A DNA stretch of 14,033 nucleotides from CAYMZB01 sp964394845. Lineage in GTDB: Bacteria > Patescibacteriota > Microgenomatia > Daviesbacterales > UBA10151. Under the pieces are notes generated by a model. It saw only the letters and a program-made list of their open reading frames with translations. It was not told the DNA's origin and did not search any database. The stretch is from NCBI GenBank assembly GCA_964394845.1, contig CAYMZB010000013.1:1-14033 (forward strand). The letters run 5' to 3'. The position numbers and the translations under genes were made by a program. Of the stretch, positions 1 to 7,506 are shown piece by piece; the first letter of the stretch is position 1; each line of letters begins with the position of its first letter.

Positions 1-1
1 A

Positions 2-217
2 GCCAAATTTTCCAAGTAATTCGGAATATAGTTTCATATTGAGTACATTAGTAGTAACAAAAAAATCATCGCCTAAAAATAATGATACGGAAGTTCCATC
101 AGGAAATGTTTTGTTTTGTAGTTGAACTTTGTAATTAGCAAACGTATTCCCTAATCCTATCTGAAATAACTTTTTTAAGAAAAGGTGTAAAGCTAGATCA
201 AATGGAAGATGGTTTGC
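2..217 (-). pseudogene. Start-less open frame running off the left edge (possible pseudogene or partial gene)
   Basis: Directly after the TAA of the 98-residue gene, the same frame stays open for 72 codons to the window edge. It encodes a protein-like sequence that includes the stretch FPDGTSVSLFLGDDFF and then NMKLYSELLGKFG. No ATG, GTG or TTG lies between the stop and the first Met codon at 35-37, and no Shine-Dalgarno precedes that Met. A TTG overlapping the upstream stop (TTGAGTAA) opens another frame that ends after about ten codons, so one frameshift there would restore a coupled start. I do not recognise the family. Possibilities are a decayed second immunity or toxin fragment, a gene starting at 37, or a chance open frame. 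Its place downstream of an Rhs toxin unit favours an accessory cassette, but this is inference. Confidence 0.35.
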
Positions 218-514
218 TTACTCAACTTGATCCATGAGAAACTGACGCATCTCTTCTATATCTTTCTGCACTTCTTCTCTTCTTGTCTCCTCCTCTGTAT
301 TTAATGCAACTGCCCTATCAATTTCTAATGGAGTCCAGAATCTATACCATTCTTTGACCAACGCTTCATCCTTAAATTCCCCTGCATCTAAAGCACTTTC
401 AAGCGATACGACTAGTTGCGGAAAATCGACGTCTTCCTTTTGATACATATCGATAAACCTTATCATATCACGCCATAAACGTAATTGATGTTCGGTTAAA
501 ATGATTTTCTTCAT
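218..514 (-). CDS. 98-residue soluble protein, candidate immunity partner of the Rhs toxin
   Basis: A small, acidic, cytosolic protein with no signal peptide or membrane segment. It appears mostly helical, with a central motif EWYRFWTPLEIDRAVALN (about residues 55-72) and a charged helix rich in Glu and Arg at the end. I do not recognise a named family. The ATG lies 2 nt after the TAG of the Rhs gene. An AGGA Shine-Dalgarno at 523-526, inside the end of the Rhs frame and 8 nt from the ATG, supports this start and coupled translation. In Rhs, CDI and other polymorphic toxin systems the gene at this place encodes the cognate immunity protein, which binds the C-terminal toxin in the producing cell. 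That role is inferred from position, size and absence of export signals, not from homology. Confidence 0.85.
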   Translation of the reverse strand: MKKIILTEHQLRLWRDMIRFIDMYQKEDVDFPQLVVSLESALDAGEFKDEALVKEWYRFWTPLEIDRAVALNTEEETRREEVQKDIEEMRQFLMDQVE

Positions 515-516
515 AA

Positions 517-3500
517 CTAGTGTCCTGTTTTAATAACAGTTATTACAGTATTTAGTGCTTCGTTTGTAATTGCAGTTACGTTCTCAAGGGTATTTACTAT
601 ACTATCTGGCTTATTTCCAAGACTTTTTTCACCATACTTAATTGCATTCTCCACAACTGATGGCGGAACACCCCTTCCACCAAAACCAACTGGTTCCATT
701 CTTTTAACTGCTTCCACAGTATATTTTATACCATTTATTACACTTGGACTCTGAGATATTGCAGGCCATAGAGTTGTAGCAGCTTTTACTTCATTAGTAC
801 AATCTCCATCCCTACAAGCGGCCAATGCGCATGCCGCTAATACTACAGGAATCGCTTCACCTGATGGGTCTGATAAATTAATTGGATTATTTATTGCATA
901 GCTATATGGATTTTGGGTTTGGGGCATAGAAAGATAGCCGCTAACAGGATCCCTGCTTATAAATCTGCCGGTTTCAGGGTCATAATACCTTGCGCGCATA
1001 AAGTAAAGACCTGTTTTATCATCAAACTCTTCTCCTTTATATTGATACTTGGAAACAGTGCCACCATTTATGGTGTTACCAAAGGCATCATGATTAAAGG
1101 TCTGAATATTATTACTGGTGGCATCCATGATGTAACGAACATTTCCTAAACCATCTTCCAGGAAAAACTTTCTATCTAAGAAAACGTCTGTTCCTTGACT
1201 GATCAACCCTACCCCATAAACATAATTTGTAGTGGTATTTGTAGCTAAATTCTGTGACTGCAAAACTCGCGACAGACCCGCACTTAGGTCATTTACATAT
1301 TTCATGCTAGTAACAGTAGCGGTTTTTTCAACAACTCTATTTCCCTTCCCGTCATAAACAAAAGATAGATTTAAAGAAGTAGCCGGATCTTGATAGCTTA
1401 ATAATTTATTTTCCGGATTATATCCTAAGGTTTTGGTGACATTATTAAGCTTTGAAGTTACTCTATTTCCATTATTATCATAAGTATAGGTTACACCACC
1501 TTGAACGGTTAAGTGATTGTCGTTGTTATAGGAAAAAGTTGTTTGTTGTCCAGATTTTGTAGAAGATAACCGGTTACCAACTTTATCATAGGTATATGAA
1601 TTAGTATTATTGTTAGGATAATTGGCAGTCAGTAATCGTTCTAAAGCATCATATCCAAAAGTCGTTTGAGTATTTGTAGGTAGGGTTATTTGATTTATCT
1701 CAAGTTTTGCAAGCGCTCCGCCACCTCTTTCGTAATACTCCATCACAATGGTGTGATTTCCAGCTGTCATATCTTTATAAACTGAATAGGTAGTTGGAGC
1801 TTGATCTCTCCATCCATCTAACACTTTAACTCCATCTATAAAAAGCCTGACACCATCATCCCCTTTCGATTTAAACTGATAGAGACCAGCTACAAAATTG
1901 GAGGTTCTGGTCCAACGAGCCATATAGTAATCGTTAGTAATAACCGGATCGGGAGAACCACCTCCCCAATCAAAGTTAATGGTGTTATCGGTTCGACTTA
2001 AAGTTGGGGCAGTGGTTGGGATTACAAAGTTAGAGCTAGAAGGAACATTCCAATATTGGCCGGCAAAACTTGGAGTAGTTGTGGCAATTTGGGTGATATC
2101 TAACTTTGCGACAGCGCCTCCACCATTCTCATAATATTCCATCACGACAGTGTGATTTCCAACAGTCATATTTTGAGTATAAACATAGGTTGTGGGTCCT
2201 TGATCTATCCATTTATCAATGACTTTGATTCCATCAATAAAAAGCCTGACACCATCATCCCCAGTGATCTTAAATTCATGTGATCCGGCCGGGAAACTCG
2301 CAGTTTTTGTCCATTTAGCTATAAAACGATCAACGTTTATTCCAGCTGCGGGAGAACCACCTCCCCAATCAAAGTTAACCACATTGTCTATTCTGGTTAA
2401 ATTTGGAGTAGTTGTTGGCATTGCAGGTGCAGTACCCGTTCCTGCATTCCAGTATTGTCCCGTAAATCCGGTTATTGAAGTTGTTGCACTGGATAGCTGC
2501 TCAACTTCCAATTTCGCATTAGCGCCTCCACCATTCTCATAATATTCCATCACAACGGTATGATTCCCTGCTGTTAATGTTTTATCACTAGTGTAAGTAG
2601 TTGCTCCCTGATCAACCCATTTATCAATTACGTTTACTCCATCAATGAATAAACGAACACCATCATCTGTTGTAGTCTTAAATCGATAATTACCTGCCGG
2701 GAAACTTGCAGTTTTTGTCCAGCGGGTCACAAAATGGTCAACATTGATAGCAGTAGCCGGAGAACCACCTCCCCAATCAAAATTAATTGTGTTATCGGTT
2801 CTAGTTAAATTCGGAGTTGTCGTAGGAATTGTCGGATTTGATCCTGTTCCTGCATTCCAGTATTGCCCACTAAATCCGGTTATCACAAATGGAGTACTAC
2901 CAGCAGGGAGAGATCCGCTTGGTGGAATAATAGTTGATGAAAATACGTTATTTTCAGTTACTCCGGTAATATTACCGAGATTATCTTTGGTGTAATTAAA
3001 CTTGGCTAATGTAACTGCTCCTTGAAGATGCGCTACTTCAGTAATGTTATTGGCAGCGTCATAAAGATAATTTGTTTTAACACCGTTAGGATACGTGCGC
3101 GAAGAGAGAGACCCATTTTTATTATATTGATATGTGGTCTGTGTATTGTTCCAATCGATCACCGTTAATAATTTACCCGAACCATCATAAGAGTAGATAA
3201 CAGATCTATTATCCGGGTAGGTTATTTTAGTTAAGTTATTTGATAAATCATACTCATATTGAATAAGTGCATTACTAGAATCTCGAACACTTATTAATCT
3301 GTCAAAACTATCGTAAGTGTAGTTTGTCGTCCCGGTAGGATCTATCATTGTTAACAGATTACCTCGATTATCGTAAGTATAGAAAATACTGGTTGCATTA
3401 GGATAATTAATTTTCTTCAGACGATTTAGGTTATCGTATTCATATGTGGTAGTTTGATTATTACTATCAATCCGCTTATTAATATTTCCATTAGGATCGT

Positions 3501-6330
3501 ATTCCCATGTTGTTACTTTTCCTAAGGGTGTAGTGCTTTGTGTTAGTTGATTTAATTTGTCATAAGCGTTCTGGGTTGTCCTGTTTAAAGCATCTTGTTT
3601 GGTGGTGATATTTTTATACTGATCATAACCATAAGACGTGAGATTCGACATCGCATCGGTAACCGATGTTAAATCTTGCTCCGGGTTATAACCAAGTTGG
3701 GTAACGATATTACTTGGCTCGGTAATTTTGGTTAATTTATTTTCAGCATTATACTGGTTGGTGGTCGTTCCAAGCGAGGTAACTGTGGTTAAAAGATTAT
3801 TGTTATTGTCATAGGTAAATGAAATAACCTTATTGTCTGGATCTTTAACCTGAGTTAATCTTCCTAAACCATCATAGGTATAGGTAGTAATGCTTATTTG
3901 GGGATCAGTTGTCGTTAATATATTATTAAAAGGATCTCTTGTATAGGAAAATGTTTTATTTTGTGGATCTGTTAAACCAATTAATTGCCCCTTAGAGTTA
4001 TAGGAGTACTTTGTAACTTTTGAGTCTTCTGTTTTCTGAACTAAATTACCGTTAGCATCATAACTTAAGTTAGTAATCTTATTGCCATTTGTCGGACTAA
4101 CATATCTAAAATCAGTTTTTTTAGTCAGATTATTTTTCTGATCATATTCAAAGTTAATATTTATCCCCGCTGGATCTTTTTGGGAGGTTCTATTCCCGTT
4201 GGCATCATAAGTAAGAGTGGTAATATTTCCTTTTTTATCTTTAATCGTTAACGGTAGATTTTCTACTCCATAGGTATAATCAACAGCGTTATTAGTAGCA
4301 TCCTGCTGTTTTAAAACTCTTACTTTATCATCAAAAATAGTTTTTCCGATTCTTCCTTGATTATCAGATGTAGTAACGGTATTGGTAGCATTATCATAGG
4401 AATGAGTCACAATTTTACCGCTAGAATCTTTTTGAGTAGCCAGTCTACCATCCTGATTGAAAGTATTTGTTAGAACGATCTGATTAAGGCGATTTGTTAC
4501 AGATATTAATCGATTGTTACTATCGTAAGCGTACTTCGTAACTCCACCCTTTGGATCGGTAACAGAGGTCAGATTCCCAGAAACATCATAACCATAGGTA
4601 GTTATTCTTCCCGCCCAATCAGTTACTAAATTGGCTAAGTTACCAGAGTTATAACCAAGATTTAAAAAGTGATTATTGTCATCCTTAATCTGGGTTAACT
4701 TTCCACCACCATCATAGGTATAACTTATTTTGTTACCATTTTTATCTTTAACTTGAGTCAGTTTAAGGGAAGCGTCAAATAAATATTCTGTCTGATCAAT
4801 TATTCTGGCAAAATATGACCCATCAGAATTTATAAAGAATCGAGTATTATATGCCGGATCTAAAGCTGTATATTCACCACCACAATACCGGTATTCAAAA
4901 GTCTCTCTATTACCATTATTAAAAGTTACTGCAACTTTTTTATATCCATATCCTTCTCCAGTACATCCAGTTATCTGATCCCATCCCCAATAAATCTGAG
5001 TGAGTGTAACGGGTAATAAACTCCATCCCCGACCAATTCCATTTTGAGCACTACTGTATGAACTATATGATCTCGCTATTTGTAGAGATAAATCATCAGT
5101 TATAGGAGTTGAAAAATCAGCTGCTGAAGTTGCATATGCTCCTACACTTCTAAATGCTTCTGCTTCTACTGCCACAGAATCATAAGTTTGTCCGTTTCTG
5201 GTAAAAGTCCAGTGAACATCCTCTTTATTGCCAGACTGAGCCTGTGAAGAAGTTTTTAACGCAATCGCTTCACCTGTATCCTGTGTATAAGTATTAGGAG
5301 TAAGATAGTTCGCTCCTCCCGAAAGGTTTGTGTCAAAACCTCCCTGACTTACAACTGGAGTAGTAAGTCGCGGTTTGGTTCTTGGTGTGGCATTATACTC
5401 AGGCTGATGACTTTTTGCCCATTCAAAATTATTAACAATACCAGCATCTTTAATCCATTTAACAACCGCAACAATTTGTGAAAGTTGTTTTGTTTGCAAA
5501 TAGGAAGGTGTTTCTTTGGCAAACTCATCATATAAATCAGTTTGTTGTTGACTAAAATCCCTAGCTGCATTATTCCATTGCGGTGAATTATCAGAGCTTG
5601 TAGGTTCAGTTATAATTTGCATCTTAACCTGATCAAAAACAAATGCTTTTGAGGGATCGTCTTTCCTTAAACTAACAAGCATCGGGGTTATCCAAAAACG
5701 GGAACCGTGTGAACCCTGAGTAATACCATTTTCTTGATATCTTTGCCAAAAGGACTTATATCCGGGAACCGAAGAAACAAGTACTGATCTATCTTCGTTA
5801 TAACCCTGACTATACTGTTTCATTTTATAATCGGCATCTAAAATTATTTGGCCAAATTTGGTGTCCTCAAGTTCAGTACTAAAAACTACCTGCATTGGTT
5901 GAGAGTTGTTAGTATCACCTGCCTGAGTCTCAAGACTGACATAGGGAATTGTGTTGTTAAAAACTACTGATTTTATGGCAACGGCTAAATCATCTTTATT
6001 AAATTTCGGAGCTTGAGTATTGGTTTTACCGATAAAAACGATTCTATCTAAAGTACTATCATAATAAGCACCGCTGTAGTCAGTCATATTTGCTAAGAAA
6101 GTAGCGGCCTGATTTAAGGCCACTCCGCCGGGCCTGACACCTGGGCCACCTGATGATCCTCCAACCCCACCACAAGATTGAGCGTTTACATTCGTTGGTC
6201 CAATTGGAAGAAGAAGAAAACCTGATAGAGAAGTCAGGGTTAAGGATAAAAGTAAAATTAAAACAAGACAATATCTGAGAAAGTTTTTTAAAGCTTTTTT
6301 AGTTTTTTTAATTTGCATTATTGTTTCCAT
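517..6330 (-). CDS. Secreted Rhs/YD-repeat protein with three PA14 domains and a C-terminal toxin-like module
   Basis: Product of 1937 residues. In order: a signal peptide (Lys-rich start, hydrophobic 21-41, likely cleavage after VNA at 50); a globular region at 95-298 whose motifs (LEDTKFG, RFWITP, TEP, FAKETP, VKWIKDAGI) resemble DUF1598-type domains; an Rhs entry region (about 390-445); YD repeats from about 515 to 1130; three PA14 domains (about 1152-1279, 1288-1415, 1422-1548) with the DDGVRLFIDG motif; more YD repeats; the Rhs core with GLYFMRARYYDPETGRF; and NPINLSDPSG just before residue 1825. Rhs shells enclose and self-cleave a C-terminal toxin at such a motif. The last 113 residues begin with a hydrophobic Cys-containing stretch and end in a compact domain (1870-1937) with RGVPPSVVENAI and NTVITVIK, similar in layout to DUF4258/BECR-type RNase toxins. 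The first ATG overlaps the upstream gene by 23 nt. The ATG at 6316-6318 has GGAA 7 nt upstream and may be the true start. Stop is TAG. Confidence 0.95.
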   Translation of the reverse strand: METIMQIKKTKKALKNFLRYCLVLILLLSLTLTSLSGFLLLPIGPTNVNAQSCGGVGGSSGGPGVRPGGVALNQAATFLANMTDYSGAYYDSTLDRIVFIGKTNTQAPKFNKDDLAVAIKSVVFNNTIPYVSLETQAGDTNNSQPMQVVFSTELEDTKFGQIILDADYKMKQYSQGYNEDRSVLVSSVPGYKSFWQRYQENGITQGSHGSRFWITPMLVSLRKDDPSKAFVFDQVKMQIITEPTSSDNSPQWNNAARDFSQQQTDLYDEFAKETPSYLQTKQLSQIVAVVKWIKDAGIVNNFEWAKSHQPEYNATPRTKPRLTTPVVSQGGFDTNLSGGANYLTPNTYTQDTGEAIALKTSSQAQSGNKEDVHWTFTRNGQTYDSVAVEAEAFRSVGAYATSAADFSTPITDDLSLQIARSYSSYSSAQNGIGRGWSLLPVTLTQIYWGWDQITGCTGEGYGYKKVAVTFNNGNRETFEYRYCGGEYTALDPAYNTRFFINSDGSYFARIIDQTEYLFDASLKLTQVKDKNGNKISYTYDGGGKLTQIKDDNNHFLNLGYNSGNLANLVTDWAGRITTYGYDVSGNLTSVTDPKGGVTKYAYDSNNRLISVTNRLNQIVLTNTFNQDGRLATQKDSSGKIVTHSYDNATNTVTTSDNQGRIGKTIFDDKVRVLKQQDATNNAVDYTYGVENLPLTIKDKKGNITTLTYDANGNRTSQKDPAGININFEYDQKNNLTKKTDFRYVSPTNGNKITNLSYDANGNLVQKTEDSKVTKYSYNSKGQLIGLTDPQNKTFSYTRDPFNNILTTTDPQISITTYTYDGLGRLTQVKDPDNKVISFTYDNNNNLLTTVTSLGTTTNQYNAENKLTKITEPSNIVTQLGYNPEQDLTSVTDAMSNLTSYGYDQYKNITTKQDALNRTTQNAYDKLNQLTQSTTPLGKVTTWEYDPNGNINKRIDSNNQTTTYEYDNLNRLKKINYPNATSIFYTYDNRGNLLTMIDPTGTTNYTYDSFDRLISVRDSSNALIQYEYDLSNNLTKITYPDNRSVIYSYDGSGKLLTVIDWNNTQTTYQYNKNGSLSSRTYPNGVKTNYLYDAANNITEVAHLQGAVTLAKFNYTKDNLGNITGVTENNVFSSTIIPPSGSLPAGSTPFVITGFSGQYWNAGTGSNPTIPTTTPNLTRTDNTINFDWGGGSPATAINVDHFVTRWTKTASFPAGNYRFKTTTDDGVRLFIDGVNVIDKWVDQGATTYTSDKTLTAGNHTVVMEYYENGGGANAKLEVEQLSSATTSITGFTGQYWNAGTGTAPAMPTTTPNLTRIDNVVNFDWGGGSPAAGINVDRFIAKWTKTASFPAGSHEFKITGDDGVRLFIDGIKVIDKWIDQGPTTYVYTQNMTVGNHTVVMEYYENGGGAVAKLDITQIATTTPSFAGQYWNVPSSSNFVIPTTAPTLSRTDNTINFDWGGGSPDPVITNDYYMARWTRTSNFVAGLYQFKSKGDDGVRLFIDGVKVLDGWRDQAPTTYSVYKDMTAGNHTIVMEYYERGGGALAKLEINQITLPTNTQTTFGYDALERLLTANYPNNNTNSYTYDKVGNRLSSTKSGQQTTFSYNNDNHLTVQGGVTYTYDNNGNRVTSKLNNVTKTLGYNPENKLLSYQDPATSLNLSFVYDGKGNRVVEKTATVTSMKYVNDLSAGLSRVLQSQNLATNTTTNYVYGVGLISQGTDVFLDRKFFLEDGLGNVRYIMDATSNNIQTFNHDAFGNTINGGTVSKYQYKGEEFDDKTGLYFMRARYYDPETGRFISRDPVSGYLSMPQTQNPYSYAINNPINLSDPSGEAIPVVLAACALAACRDGDCTNEVKAATTLWPAISQSPSVINGIKYTVEAVKRMEPVGFGGRGVPPSVVENAIKYGEKSLGNKPDSIVNTLENVTAITNEALNTVITVIKTGH
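1687..2877 (-). repeat. Three tandem PA14-coding repeats inside the Rhs gene
   Basis: Three copies of about 385 nt, at roughly 2494-2877, 2086-2469 and 1687-2067, each encode a PA14 domain starting with F(S/T/A)GQYWN and containing FDWGGGSP, DDGVRLFIDG and VVMEYYE or IVMEYYE. The DNA that encodes FDWGGGSP recurs nearly unchanged at 1952, 2351 and 2759, so spacing is about 400 nt. Copies one and two are closer to each other than to copy three, which suggests stepwise duplication. PA14 domains generally bind carbohydrates, so the block may be a glycan-binding module set into the Rhs shell. Confidence 0.9.
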
Positions 6331-7048
6331 CTTCTGGTTGGGCAGATGGGCTAGCTGTTGTTGATTCTGTGTTTACTGTAGCGCTAACAGAACTGTCTTT
6401 TTTATTATTTTTTAATATTGATTTAAATCCATCTTTAAAAACAGCTGCTTTAAATTTTTTTATTTTTTTAACTCCCTCTGAAAGTTTTTTCTTTTTGATA
6501 TCCTCAAGTAAGGGTTGTGAAGATATTTCTTTTTCAGTACTTATATCAATGGTTTTAGCAACTAGATCCTCTACCGTAGCTTCTTTATCCTCTGAATAAT
6601 TTAATTTAGCATCAAAACTGATTTCTATTTTTGAATGAGGGAGAACATAAATATTTGGAAGTTCTAAAGTATTATTATCAATTCCGGTGACACCTTTAAC
6701 GTTGTGAATAAAGTGAATTGAATCCCGTTTAATATTGGTCTTTAAGTTACTAAAAGGATAGGGCTCATCAGTATCGTTTGAAATAGTAAAAGAAAATCTA
6801 ACAGTATCTCCCCCATCCAATTCGCCATTACTGTTGAGATCTCCATTTTCTGTCAGTTCTATATCAGAAGTTATTTCGATATTGGAATTACCAACAAAAC
6901 TTTTTGTATTTTTTTCAGTCCCAAGTAATTTCTTGCCTTCCTCTACCAAATCCTCAAAAGTTATTGCATTAACTATTGAAGACACAAAAGGCAAGATAAG
7001 AACCAGCGCGAAAATAAGAAAAAGTTTTAACCTTAGGAATCTGCTCAT
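6308..7048 (-). CDS. Secreted DUF11-like protein, first gene of the Rhs operon
   Basis: The ATG at 7046-7048 gives 246 residues with a clear signal peptide (Arg/Lys start, long Leu/Phe/Ile core, cleavage near IVNA). A TTG 12 nt upstream in frame would add four residues. The mature protein has a beta-rich domain introduced by DLNSNGELDGGDTVRFSF, a pattern common at the start of DUF11/CARDB-like domains and resembling a calcium-binding loop. A strongly Lys-rich segment follows (EDIKKKKLSEGVKKIKKFK), then a Ser/Thr/Pro/Asn-rich, probably disordered tail. There is no lipobox, sortase motif or second membrane segment. Its end overlaps the Rhs start, so the two are translationally coupled and probably act together outside the membrane. 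A role as anchor, adaptor or export partner of the Rhs protein is inference. I know of no described function for this arrangement. Confidence 0.85.
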   Translation of the reverse strand: MSRFLRLKLFLIFALVLILPFVSSIVNAITFEDLVEEGKKLLGTEKNTKSFVGNSNIEITSDIELTENGDLNSNGELDGGDTVRFSFTISNDTDEPYPFSNLKTNIKRDSIHFIHNVKGVTGIDNNTLELPNIYVLPHSKIEISFDAKLNYSEDKEATVEDLVAKTIDISTEKEISSQPLLEDIKKKKLSEGVKKIKKFKAAVFKDGFKSILKNNKKDSSVSATVNTESTTASPSAQPEDGNNNAN

Positions 7049-7082
7049 TTTTAATTTCAAACAGACTGTTTATCTCATACAG

Positions 7083-7112
7083 ATAGTAATACCTCAATGA
7101 CAAGTTTGTCAA
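7083..7112 (-). promoter_or_regulatory. Predicted promoter of the Rhs operon with overlapping inverted repeats
   Basis: On the minus strand TTGACA (7107-7112) is followed after 18 nt by TACTAT (7083-7088), giving a leader of about 28 nt before the ATG at 7048. Two short inverted repeats surround the -35 box: GACAA/TTGTC (7099-7110) and CAACTTT/AAAGTTG (7110-7116 and 7123-7129). They could be an operator. No T-tract follows, so a terminator for the upstream gene is unlikely. Confidence 0.55.
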
Positions 7113-7155
7113 CTTTCCTGACAAAGTTGTTTTGGGAAAATGTTATTGAGTAATG

Positions 7156-7503
7156 CTAGCTTTTGGAGGTTTTTTTGGAGCAGGAAATGCAGAGATTTGC
7201 AGTTGGCATTACTTCAAGCCTCACTGCTTCAATTTTATTACCGCAATTTTCGCATTTGCCGTATTTACCTAAGGATAAAGATTTAAGCGAGTGCCTGATT
7301 TTTAAAAGCAGATCCTGAAGGGTTTGTTTAACAGCAACAGTCCTTGTGTGAGTGTCTGCAACCCATGAATCTGTCCCGGGTTCCGAACTTTCTGCCACAT
7401 CGTTTGAGTTAACAGGATCATCTTTATCAAGAAGCTCAATTTCCTCTTCAACTTTTTTTTGTTTTCTTGTTAGTAAATCTTTAATTTTGTTAATAGTACT
7501 CAT
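7156..7503 (-). CDS. TraR/DksA-type zinc-finger protein
   Basis: A 115-residue protein with a helical, charged N-terminal half and a C-terminal C4 zinc finger: C84-x2-C87 (CENCG) and C105-x2-C108 (CISC), preceded by GKYGKC as in the TraR/DksA/YocK family. Family members bind RNA polymerase through the secondary channel or act as general stress regulators. The acidic Asp pair at the coiled-coil tip of true DksA is not clearly present, although DKDDP occurs near residue 27. The protein is short, as is typical of small TraR-like forms. Its ATG is 3 nt after the stop of the Lgt-like gene, so it is second in that operon. No strong Shine-Dalgarno is visible, and translation probably relies on coupling. 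Stop is TAG. Confidence 0.9.
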   Translation of the reverse strand: MSTINKIKDLLTRKQKKVEEEIELLDKDDPVNSNDVAESSEPGTDSWVADTHTRTVAVKQTLQDLLLKIRHSLKSLSLGKYGKCENCGNKIEAVRLEVMPTANLCISCSKKTSKS

Positions 7504-7506
7504 TTT

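Noticed and set aside
913..1149. Plus-strand open frame opposite the Rhs core
   Set aside because: Composition is not protein-like and the minus strand encodes the highly conserved Rhs core here.
2219..2995. Two plus-strand open frames (2219-2542, 2744-2995) with similar products
   Set aside because: They are antisense shadows of PA14 copies one and two. Their mutual similarity comes from the repeat on the coding strand, and they lack credible starts.
2943..4788. Possible CRISPR-like or tandem DNA repeat
   Set aside because: The repetition is at protein level (YD repeats of about 20-22 residues) with diverged DNA and no identical repeats with unique spacers.
517..6330. Lipoprotein signal on the Rhs protein (Cys after AQS at residue 53)
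   Set aside because: AQSC is not a good lipobox and VNA just before it is a better signal peptidase I site.
6321..7100. Plus-strand open frames opposite the DUF11-like gene
   Set aside because: Antisense shadows rich in Ser, Phe and Leu. The minus strand has a signal peptide, promoter and operon context.
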